Source: Promethearchaeota archaeon (lineage in GTDB: Archaea > Asgardarchaeota > Lokiarchaeia > Sigynarchaeales > SOKP01). Taken from it: a stretch of DNA of 5,274 bases. The notes under the pieces were generated by a model. It was given only the letters and a program-made list of their open reading frames with translations. It was not told the DNA's origin and ran no database searches. The stretch lies in assembly GCA_030668025.1 (NCBI GenBank), contig DAOUUT010000255.1, positions 1-5,274 on the forward strand, read 5' to 3'. Position 1 is the stretch's first letter. Each line of letters starts with the position of its first letter. Of the stretch, positions 1 to 5,274 are shown in pieces. The translations under genes were made by a program, and so were the position numbers.

Positions 1-1
1 A

Positions 2-2032
2 GAAAAGAATGTTCCGTTTGAGGTAAAGTACAGCATAAATAATAAAAGTGGAGAGGTAAAATGTTTTTCTGAGCGCGGTAGACCTATTAAAGGTGCTAAT
101 GGAAATCCTTCCTATATTGATGGTATTATTTTCGATATTACAGAGCGCAAGAAGGTAGAAAAGAAATTACTACTTAATAGAGATAATTTAATCAATATTT
201 TCAATTCTATGGTGGATGGGGTGTATATCGTTGATTCAAATTATGATATAGAATATGTAAATCCAATCCTCACTAAGGTATTTGGTCGATACGAAGGAAA
301 GAAATGTTACACTTATTTTCACGATCGAGAGGAAGTTTGTCCGTGGTGTAAAAATCAAGAAGTATTTAAAGGAGAAACCGTAAGATGGGAATGGTATTCT
401 TTCAAAAACCAAAAAACTTACGACCTCATTGATACACCTTTAAAAAATATAGATGGTAGCGTCTCTAAATTAGAGATTTTTCGCGATATAACTGCGCAAA
501 AGAAAATGATTGAAGAGCTTCGAGAAAAGGAAATCAGCCTAGCTAATGCTCAAAGAATTGCTCATATAGGTAATTGGGATTGGGATATTGTGAAGAATGA
601 ATTATATTGGTCTGATGAGATTTATCGGATTTTTGGTTTAAATCATCTGGAATTTGATGCAACATATGAAGCATTTTTAGATACAATCCATCCAGATGAT
701 CGAGAATCAGTAAATAATTCTGTAGATAAAGCTTTACATGATAATAAACCTTATAGCATTGATCACCGCATGGTTTTACCAAATGGTTCAGTCCGCTTTG
801 TTCATGAACAAGCTGAGGTTACTTTTGACGAGGCTGGTAAGGCAATTGAAATGTCTGGAACTGTACAAGATATTACAGATCGCAAGAGAGCTGAAGAAAA
901 TTTAAGAAAATCTGAAGAAAAATTTCATGTACTTTATGACACAATTCCTGATGCCATCTATATAATCGATCAAGAAACTGGTAAAATCGTTGATGTAAAT
1001 AAAGCCGCTGAAAAAATGTATGGGTATAGTCGAGAAGAATGGCTTCAAATGAAAAATACTGATGTATCAGCTGAACCTAAAAAAACCAAAAAAGCTACAC
1101 AAAAAATTTCCACACATATTCCAATTCGTTATCATAAGAAAAAAGACGGTACCATTCTCCCTCTTGAAATGATTAGCGCCCCTTATGTTTTAGATGATCA
1201 ACAATTGGTTATTGCTACAGGGAGAGACATCACCGAACATAAAAAACGGGAGGAAGAATTGATGAAATATCGTGATCACCTTGAGGAACTTGTAGAGGAA
1301 AGAACAGAAGCATTAAAAGAAGCATATAATCGAGCAGAATTTTACAAAGATATTTTTACTCATGATATCAACAATATTTTGCAAAACATATCAAGTGGCA
1401 TCCAACTCAACGAGATGTATCGTAACAAGCCAGAAAAATCAAATAATATCAAAGAAAACATTGACATGATTAAAAATCAAGTTAAGCGAGGAGCTAATTT
1501 AGTTTCAAATGTTCGAAAGCTTTCTAAATTATCAGAATCGGAAAATATATTGTTTAATGTAAATTGTATTGAAGTTTTAAAAAAATCTATTAAGTACATC
1601 AAGAATGCGTTCCAAGATAAAAATATAAAAATTGAATTTCAAATTATTGAAAACAATTTTAAAATACTAGCAAATGAACTCTTAGAAGATGTTTTTGAAA
1701 ATATTATAACTAATTCTATAAAATATAACGATAGCGAAGTTATTAATATTGAAGTAAAGGTAACTAAAGAATTGAGACAAGGAATATACTATATAAAATT
1801 CCAATTTATTGATAATGGAATCGGCATTACAGACGAGAGGAAAAAGAAAATATATATAAGAGGATATAGCGAAGAGACCAGTGTTCATGGCATGGGACTA
1901 GGATTGTCGTTAGTAAAAAAAATTATTGATAGTTATAATGGTGAAATATGGATGGAAGATAGAGTTAAAGGCGATTACACTAAAGGAAATAATTGCGTAA
2001 TATTAATTCCAGAGGTGGTAAATAACTGCTAG
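2..2032 (+). CDS. Multi-PAS sensor histidine kinase, copy 1 (5' end outside the window)
   Basis: Predicted cytoplasmic sensor kinase that autophosphorylates on His and passes phosphate to a receiver Asp. The frame is open from the left edge, giving 676 visible residues. The ATG at 209 lies inside the protein, because the upstream codons encode the end of a PAS domain closing in FDITERKK. Visible order: PAS tail (about 1-50), PAS with a Cys cluster (60-165; Cys102, Cys113, Cys116), PAS_3-type domain (180-295, starting at QRIAHIGNWDWD), PAS (304-415), a charged helix (HLEELVEERTEALKEAY), then the transmitter. The phospho-acceptor is His454 in FTHDINN (codon 1361-1363). ATP-binding motifs are the N box (ENIITN, about 566-571), DNGIGI (604-609) and HGMGLGL (629-635). 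No membrane segment is visible. The transmitter is a near-copy of that in the next kinase. A receiver relic follows at once. The true start, promoter and any further PAS domains lie to the left. Kinase identity is secure; the ligand is unknown. Confidence 0.95.
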   Translation, partial: EKNVPFEVKYSINNKSGEVKCFSERGRPIKGANGNPSYIDGIIFDITERKKVEKKLLLNRDNLINIFNSMVDGVYIVDSNYDIEYVNPILTKVFGRYEGKKCYTYFHDREEVCPWCKNQEVFKGETVRWEWYSFKNQKTYDLIDTPLKNIDGSVSKLEIFRDITAQKKMIEELREKEISLANAQRIAHIGNWDWDIVKNELYWSDEIYRIFGLNHLEFDATYEAFLDTIHPDDRESVNNSVDKALHDNKPYSIDHRMVLPNGSVRFVHEQAEVTFDEAGKAIEMSGTVQDITDRKRAEENLRKSEEKFHVLYDTIPDAIYIIDQETGKIVDVNKAAEKMYGYSREEWLQMKNTDVSAEPKKTKKATQKISTHIPIRYHKKKDGTILPLEMISAPYVLDDQQLVIATGRDITEHKKREEELMKYRDHLEELVEERTEALKEAYNRAEFYKDIFTHDINNILQNISSGIQLNEMYRNKPEKSNNIKENIDMIKNQVKRGANLVSNVRKLSKLSESENILFNVNCIEVLKKSIKYIKNAFQDKNIKIEFQIIENNFKILANELLEDVFENIITNSIKYNDSEVINIEVKVTKELRQGIYYIKFQFIDNGIGITDERKKKIYIRGYSEETSVHGMGLGLSLVKKIIDSYNGEIWMEDRVKGDYTKGNNCVILIPEVVNNC

Positions 2033-2188
2033 TGTATTTGTTGTTAAGGATAAACCCTTGCTTCGCTTATTTTACCGGGATATTATAGAAGAAAGCGGTT
2101 TTGATGTGGCCGGAATAGCGAGGGACGAGGAGGAGGCTGTTTCAATGTATAAACAATTTGTTGAGAAACCTTCCATAATTATAATGGA
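1319..2188 (+). repeat. Tandem duplication, copy 1 (kinase core plus receiver start)
   Basis: First copy of an 870-base direct repeat whose partner is 3437-4306, at a constant offset of 2118 bases with no insertions or deletions. By hand I count about 62 differences, so about 93% identity. It begins at codons for EAYxRAEFYKDIF just before the phospho-acceptor helix, covers the whole transmitter, the kinase stop and the receiver start, and ends abruptly at ATGGA in the receiver phospho-acceptor region. The flanks on both sides are unrelated. Confidence 0.95.
2011..2018 (+). promoter_or_regulatory. Shine-Dalgarno-like AGAGGTGG inside the end of kinase 1
   Basis: AGAGGTGG contains GAGGTG, which matches the archaeal anti-Shine-Dalgarno core. 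It lies 12-19 bases before the last base of the kinase stop codon. It is placed to start the receiver frame that follows, which suggests translational coupling when that receiver was intact. The same sequence sits at the same place in copy 2. Confidence 0.5.
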
Positions 2189-2192
2189 ATAA
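2022..2192 (+). pseudogene. Truncated receiver-domain relic following kinase 1
   Basis: This is the N-terminal half of a CheY-like receiver, homologous without gaps to the intact receiver at 4140-4526. The frame reads VFVVKDKPLLRLFYRDII, and later FVEKPSIIIME followed by TAA (2190-2192). In the intact copy the last part is IIIMDHRMP, so homology breaks after the first two bases of the phospho-acceptor codon and the Asp is replaced by Glu and a stop. The acidic pocket is also altered: V-V-E-D-E became V-V-K-D-K through two G-to-A changes. The Thr/Ser, Lys and the second half of the fold are absent, so it cannot work as a normal receiver. Over the 156 bases after the kinase stop I count 12 differences from the intact copy, 9 of them changing the residue, and no internal stop or frameshift. 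There is no ATG, GTG or TTG in frame before codon 2058. A short translated peptide cannot be excluded, but a decaying duplicate is more likely. Confidence 0.85.
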
Positions 2193-2268
2193 CTTAATTG
2201 GTTTTGGATTAATCATTTTAAAATAACCACTAAAATAATATAAATAGTTTTAAAGTAAACAAGATTAC

Positions 2269-2285
2269 ACTTTTTACTTTATTCA
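2269..2285 (+). terminator. Possible archaeal T-tract terminator after unit 1
   Basis: A T5 run (2271-2275) followed by TTTATT lies downstream of the relic's stop. Archaeal RNA polymerases can terminate at U-rich stretches without a hairpin. The whole gap is AT-rich, so this is a weak call from composition alone. Confidence 0.3.
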
Positions 2286-2294
2286 CATTAAATT

Positions 2295-2306
2295 TGTATA
2301 TAAAAT
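2295..2306 (+). promoter_or_regulatory. Candidate archaeal TATA box for kinase 2
   Basis: TTGTATATAAAA resembles the archaeal TATA box, with A-rich sequence just upstream that could serve as a BRE. Initiation about 25 bases downstream would fall near 2325-2330, only a few bases before the GTG start at 2336. That fits a leaderless or very short-leader transcript and agrees with the lack of a Shine-Dalgarno motif before this start. The AT richness of the region limits confidence. Confidence 0.5.
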
Positions 2307-2335
2307 AGAATTAGAAATTACTAAGACCTAAAATC

Positions 2336-4150
2336 GTGAAGAATTTAGAAGATTTAGCAAAATTCCCATCTGAGAACCCTAACCCTGTCTTAAGAGTGAC
2401 AAAAAAAAAAGTACTTTATACCAATAAAGCAGGTGAAGAATTATTCAATATTTCTGAAAGTAGTGAGATTCCAGCTGTGCTAAAAGAAAGCGTTATTAAA
2501 GCAATTGATACCAATGAAGTTAATACTACAGAAATAGCAATAAATAGTCGAATTTTTTCCCTTGATGTTATCCCAATAAGCGGAGAGGGGTATGCAAATG
2601 TTTACGGGAAAGATATAACCGAGAAAAAAGAAGCGGAAATTGTCGTCCGTGAGTCGGAAAAAAAACTCAAAAATATAATAGAAGCCATCCCTATTGGAAT
2701 GACTATAAGCAATCTTGAAGGTGTGGTTTCTGAAATCAATTCTCAATCATTCAAGATCTTTGGTTATGAATCAAAAAAAGAATTTTTAAAGATCCCTGCT
2801 ATAAATCACTATTACAACCCAGCTGACAGAGATCTGTTTGTTAAAAAGATTGAAGGTGGTTTAGTTAAGAATTTCGATTTAAAATTTAAGCGGAAAGATG
2901 GAACCATATTCTGGGGTTCAATATCCTCTATAGCCCAGGAAATCGGTAATCAAACTATTTTTATTAATACAATTCAAGATATCACCGAGCGCAAGAAAAT
3001 AGAGCAAAATTTAAAAGATTCTCAGAAAAAATACAAATTGCTGAGCGAAGAATTAGAATTGATCCTAGATCATATCGGAGGCCTTGTATTCTATAAAGAT
3101 ACAAAGAATAACTTCATTTGGGTTAATAAATACATGGCTGATGCTCATAAAATGAAGAGAGAAGATTTAATTGGTAAAAATATGTCCGAGCTTTATCCAG
3201 AAGAAATAGCACAAGCCTATTGGGACGCTGATTTAGAAGTAGTTAATAGTGGAAAACCAATAATAAATTTAGAAGAACCATGGGACACAGCCGATGGCTC
3301 AAAATGGGTTTTAACAAATAAAATGCCATTTTTGGATGAGAAAGGAGGTATCAAGGGAATTATTGGGACTTCAGTTGATATAACAGATCGTAAAAATTTT
3401 GAAATAGAATTACAAAAGTCGGAACTGATTTACCGCGAAGCTTACAGACGAGCAGAATTCTACAAAGATATTTTTACTCATGATATCAACAATATTTTGC
3501 AAAACATTTCAAATGGCATCCAACTTAACGAGATGTATCCGGACAAGCCTGATAAATCAGAGAAAATCAAAAGAAACATTGGCATAATTAAAAGTCAAAT
3601 TAAGCGAGGTGCTAATTTAGTCTCAAACATTCGAAAGCTTTCTAAATTATCAGAATCGGAAAATACATTGTTTAATGAAAATTGTATTGAAGTTTTAAAA
3701 AAATCTATTAAGTACATCAAGAATGCGTTCCGAGAAAAAAATATAAAAATTGAAGTTCAAATTATTGAAAACAATTTTAAAATACTAGCGAATGAACTCT
3801 TAGAAGATGTTTTTGAAAATATTTTAACTAATTCTGTAAATTATAACGATAGCGAAGTTATTAATATTGAAGTAAAGGTAACTAAAGAATTGAGAGAAGG
3901 AATAAACTATATAAAAATACAATTTATTGATAATGGAAACGGCATTACAGACGAGAGGAAAAACCAAATATTTATAAGAGGATATAGCGAAGAGACTAGT
4001 ATTCATGGCATGGGACTAGGATTGTCATTAGTAAAAAAAATTATTGATAGTTATAATGGTGAAATTTGGATGGAAGATAGAGTTAAAGGCGATTACACTA
4101 AAGGAAATATTTGCGTAATATTAATTCCAGAGGTGGTAAATAACGGTTAG
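2336..4150 (+). CDS. Three-PAS sensor histidine kinase, copy 2
   Basis: Complete soluble sensor kinase of 604 residues. The GTG start is chosen because it immediately precedes the first PAS (LAKFPSENPNPVLRV, residues 7-21), a TATA box lies just upstream, and an in-frame stop (2312-2314) rules out much extension. Order: PAS A (about 4-95), PAS B (105-222), PAS_4-type PAS C (232-355; VFYKDTKNNFIWVN, later EEPWDTADGSKW), a short linker, then the transmitter. The phospho-acceptor is His382 in FTHDINN (codon 3479-3481). The ATP-binding site has ENILTN (494-499), DNGNGI (532-537) and HGMGLGL (557-563). No transmembrane segment is visible. The last 237 residues match kinase 1 at 206 positions (87%), while the PAS parts do not align with those of kinase 1. 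The lost Cys-rich PAS and different PAS order imply another signal. The gene overlaps the receiver frame at its 3' end, so the receiver is the likely phosphate acceptor. Signal unknown. Confidence 0.95.
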   Translation: MKNLEDLAKFPSENPNPVLRVTKKKVLYTNKAGEELFNISESSEIPAVLKESVIKAIDTNEVNTTEIAINSRIFSLDVIPISGEGYANVYGKDITEKKEAEIVVRESEKKLKNIIEAIPIGMTISNLEGVVSEINSQSFKIFGYESKKEFLKIPAINHYYNPADRDLFVKKIEGGLVKNFDLKFKRKDGTIFWGSISSIAQEIGNQTIFINTIQDITERKKIEQNLKDSQKKYKLLSEELELILDHIGGLVFYKDTKNNFIWVNKYMADAHKMKREDLIGKNMSELYPEEIAQAYWDADLEVVNSGKPIINLEEPWDTADGSKWVLTNKMPFLDEKGGIKGIIGTSVDITDRKNFEIELQKSELIYREAYRRAEFYKDIFTHDINNILQNISNGIQLNEMYPDKPDKSEKIKRNIGIIKSQIKRGANLVSNIRKLSKLSESENTLFNENCIEVLKKSIKYIKNAFREKNIKIEVQIIENNFKILANELLEDVFENILTNSVNYNDSEVINIEVKVTKELREGINYIKIQFIDNGNGITDERKNQIFIRGYSEETSIHGMGLGLSLVKKIIDSYNGEIWMEDRVKGDYTKGNICVILIPEVVNNG

Positions 4151-4306
4151 TATATTTGTTGTTGAGGATGAACCCTTGCTTCGCTTATTTTACCGGGAGA
4201 TTATAGAAGAAAGCGGTTTTGAATTGGCTGGAATAGCGAGAAACGGGGAAGAGGCTGTTTTAATGTATAAACAATTTGTTGAGAAACCTTCCATAATTAT
4301 AATGGA
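3437..4306 (+). repeat. Tandem duplication, copy 2 (kinase core plus receiver start)
   Basis: Second copy of the 870-base direct repeat (partner 1319-2188). Long stretches of about 50 bases are identical between the copies, for example in the HATPase region, while differences cluster at 3512-3601. Here the receiver continues past the end of the repeat as an intact gene, so this copy probably resembles the ancestral arrangement. Confidence 0.95.
4129..4136 (+). promoter_or_regulatory. Shine-Dalgarno-like AGAGGTGG inside the end of kinase 2
   Basis: The GAGGTG core (4130-4135) lies 4 bases before ATA 4140, 7 before ACG 4143 and 10 before GTT 4146, all in the receiver frame. It decides where the receiver probably begins: TTG 4176 is 40 bases away and too far to use this site. 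It also suggests coupling of receiver translation to the kinase. Confidence 0.6.
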
Positions 4307-4526
4307 CCATCGAATGCCCATTAAAAATGGTGTTGAGGCTTTAAAAGAAATTTTAAGATTCGACAATAATGCTATGATAATCTTTGCTAGCGCCGATTCA
4401 GGTATCAGAGAGGAAGTTTTGTCCTTAGGTGCTTGTAGCTTTAAACAAAAACCTTTTGACATTGATTATTTAATTTCAAATATTAATAAAGCTCTAGAAT
4501 CTACAGAATTAGTAGCAATATCATAG
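4140..4526 (+). CDS. Stand-alone receiver (CheY-like response regulator), non-canonical start
   Basis: Single-domain phospho-receiver, about 128 residues if begun at ATA 4140, and therefore full length for the family. Counting from there, the acidic pocket is Glu9-Asp10 in FVVEDEP, the phospho-acceptor Asp56 in IIIMDHRMP, the switch Ser84 in FASAD, Phe101 as the aromatic switch, and Lys104-Pro105 in FKQKPF. All catalytic residues are present. There is no output domain, so it likely acts by protein contact or as a phosphate relay. The frame is +1 relative to kinase 2 and opens after TAA 4137-4139, overlapping the kinase end by 11 bases. No ATG, GTG or TTG occurs before TTG 4176, and starting there would delete the acidic pocket and first strand. 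I therefore infer an ATA (or ACG 4143) start served by the upstream GAGGTG; a frameshifted kinase-receiver fusion is the alternative. Domain identity is certain; the exact start is not. Confidence 0.85.
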   Translation: MTVSIFVVEDEPLLRLFYREIIEESGFELAGIARNGEEAVLMYKQFVEKPSIIIMDHRMPIKNGVEALKEILRFDNNAMIIFASADSGIREEVLSLGACSFKQKPFDIDYLISNINKALESTELVAIS

Positions 4527-4560
4527 CGTTTTTAGATGATTCTATTATTATGTAATTTTT
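4527..4560 (+). terminator. T-tract terminator region after the receiver
   Basis: Two T5 runs (4529-4533 and 4556-4560) follow the receiver stop within 35 bases, in a gap where the two flanking genes converge. This is consistent with U-rich archaeal termination of the kinase-receiver transcript. No strong hairpin precedes them. Confidence 0.4.
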
Positions 4561-4592
4561 CCCCTTAATAGCGCTTATTAAACATCATATTA

Positions 4593-4614
4593 TTACAGTA
4601 TAAAAGTATTGTAA
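4593..4614. terminator. Small hairpin in the convergent gap
   Basis: TTACAGTA and TATTGTAA can form an 8-pair stem (one G-U wobble on the plus strand) around the 6-base loop TAAAAG. Read on the minus strand, it is flanked and looped by TTTT runs, so it could help end the minus-strand acyl-CoA synthetase transcript. The stem is AT-rich and weak, so this could be chance. Confidence 0.3.
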
Positions 4615-4630
4615 AAGAATTTAGATAATA

Positions 4631-4645
4631 AATAATTTAATTATT
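4631..4645. repeat. Perfect AT palindrome at the end of the minus-strand gene
   Basis: AATAATT and AATTATT flank a single central T, forming a perfect inverted repeat that includes the stop codon of the minus-strand gene (TAA, read from 4643 to 4641). It could bind a protein or be a chance result of AT-rich sequence. Confidence 0.25.
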
Positions 4646-5274
4646 GACGTTTTTTGCGATATTCTGAATACTCGTACAGAATTTTTAAACATTTAGGTGG
4701 AGCATCCCACAAATCAAAAATGGGTATATCGTAGGACAGAAACTTTTGAAACCAAGAAAATCTATATGGGAATGGACCACTAAAATAAACGGGAACCGAA
4801 TATTTTTTCATTAGGCGCTTAATTGGTTTTATAATAGCCCTATCTAACATGAGACCCATATTTTTCACATTCTCGTCAACTTCCATCCCTGATTTTTCGA
4901 TTGTTTCTATCACATCATCGAAATCAAAAACGCCCCAAATAATAATTGAGTCAACTTCCCCCGATTTCATTAACATCTTTGGAAATTTGTAAAATATATT
5001 TAAAAAATTAACATCGAAAGTAACATCAATTGGGTTGTTAGCGCTTGCAGTAAAAGGTATTAATTCGGAGAGCTCATCTTTTAGTTGTTTAGAAAATTCG
5101 GGCACCTCTAGACCATATAACTCGGATGATTTTGTCATCATAGAACCTGAACCACCTGAATCGGTAATAATTCCTATTCGATTACCTTTCATAAATATGT
5201 TATACTTTTGAGCAAAGGACAAAGTCCTTAAGTAATACAAGAAATCTGTTATAGAATTAGTAGAGATGATTCCA
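4641..5274 (-). CDS. Acyl-CoA synthetase (NDP-forming), alpha-type subunit, C-terminal part (5' end outside the window)
   Basis: The last 210 residues of a protein resembling the ADP-forming acetyl/acyl-CoA synthetase alpha part, which interconverts acyl-CoA, ADP and phosphate with acid, CoA and ATP. The frame is open to the right edge; TTG 5240 is internal, since the residues before it (GIISTNSITDF) fit the usual segment after the catalytic-His loop. Visible parts: a Rossmann-like ligase domain starting NRIGIITDSGGSGS (31-44), where family members usually read NAGGPG, then NNPIDVT (79-85), a hydrophobic SIIIWGVFD strand, and a C-terminal helix ending in YSEYRKKRQ. The protein stops after this domain with no ATP-grasp domain, so the nucleotide-binding subunit must be another gene or lie N-terminal. 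The phospho-His and CoA-binding domain would be to the right. It converges on the receiver and is a separate transcription unit. Family call is good; substrate and activity are unknown. Confidence 0.8.
   Translation of the reverse strand, partial: GIISTNSITDFLYYLRTLSFAQKYNIFMKGNRIGIITDSGGSGSMMTKSSELYGLEVPEFSKQLKDELSELIPFTASANNPIDVTFDVNFLNIFYKFPKMLMKSGEVDSIIIWGVFDFDDVIETIEKSGMEVDENVKNMGLMLDRAIIKPIKRLMKKYSVPVYFSGPFPYRFSWFQKFLSYDIPIFDLWDAPPKCLKILYEYSEYRKKRQ

Larger units (their letters stand above)
2193..2335. other. AT-rich intergenic region between the two kinase units
   Basis: 143 bases after the receiver relic with no credible coding frame and no resemblance to the sequence that continues the intact receiver after 4306. 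It holds a T-rich stretch (2271-2283), a TATA-like element near 2297-2305 and a second weaker TATA-like stretch near 2237-2246. It is therefore read as the end of the first transcription unit and the promoter of the second. Confidence 0.6.

Noticed and set aside
209..211. ATG 209 as the start of kinase 1
   Set aside because: The frame is open to the left edge and encodes the end of a PAS domain (GRPIKGANGNPSYIDGIIFDITERKK region), and the ATG falls inside the next PAS helix.
338..352. Heme c binding site at CPWC
   Set aside because: The residue after the second Cys is Lys, not His, and the protein has no export signal in view.
543..782. Minus-strand open frames inside the kinases and receiver (543-782, 1682-1888, 2480-2746, 3824-4006, 4190-4462)
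   Set aside because: All are opposite well-supported coding sequence, have low-complexity hydrophobic or aromatic translations typical of antisense AT-rich DNA, and show no recognisable domain.
4176..4178. TTG 4176 as the start of the receiver
   Set aside because: It would remove the first beta strand and the Glu-Asp pocket that are clearly encoded upstream, and it lies 40 bases from the GAGGTG motif.
1319..4306. Insertion sequence or other mobile element as the source of the repeat
   Set aside because: No transposase, terminal inverted repeats or target-site duplication are visible; the repeat is simply duplicated coding sequence.
4527..4640. Small RNA or tRNA gene in the convergent gap
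   Set aside because: No cloverleaf, conserved T-loop sequence or GC-rich structured core is visible; only a weak AT hairpin and T tracts.
5238..5240. TTG 5240 as the start of the minus-strand gene
   Set aside because: The frame stays open to the right edge and the residues before it match the usual family segment, so the gene is cut by the window.

Overview
This AT-rich window (GC about one third by eye) looks archaeal. Genes are tightly packed, one gene is preceded by a TATA-box-like element rather than a bacterial promoter, and a GAGGTG ribosome-binding motif lies inside the end of each kinase gene. The kinases are soluble multi-PAS proteins with an FTHDINNILQNI phospho-acceptor motif, and an acyl-CoA synthetase (NDP-forming) type subunit lies nearby. 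That combination, and an N-terminus of the LAKFPSENPNPVLRV type, is what I associate with Asgard archaea of the Lokiarchaeia kind. The assignment rests on recognition rather than a search, so it is moderate confidence.

Layout, left to right. (1) A PAS-PAS-PAS-PAS histidine kinase gene runs in from the left edge and stops at 2032. (2) Directly after it is the first 56 or so codons of a receiver domain. This reading frame ends at a stop codon exactly where the phospho-acceptor Asp should be, so it is a relic. (3) A 143-base AT-rich gap holds a candidate terminator and a TATA box. (4) A second kinase gene, with three different PAS domains, spans 2336-4150. (5) An intact stand-alone receiver protein overlaps its 3' end and stops at 4526. 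(6) A 114-base convergent gap contains T tracts and a small hairpin. (7) On the minus strand is the 3' part of an acyl-CoA synthetase (NDP-forming) alpha-type gene, which runs off the right edge.

The main story is a tandem duplication. Bases 1319-2188 and 3437-4306 (870 bases each, constant offset 2118, no gaps) are about 93% identical. They cover the whole kinase catalytic core plus the start of the receiver. Upstream of this block the PAS sensor parts are unrelated in order and sequence. So the two genes share a nearly identical transmitter but have different input modules, and only the second unit keeps a working receiver. The simplest model is two sensors feeding one single-domain receiver with no DNA-binding output, acting through protein contacts.

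Two details deserve attention. Neither receiver reading frame has an ATG, GTG or TTG codon upstream of its acidic pocket, so a non-canonical start (AUA is the best placed) or a frameshift from the kinase gene is needed. And the differences between the kinase cores are concentrated in the helical-hairpin segment just after the phospho-acceptor His, the part that sets partner choice in known kinases.
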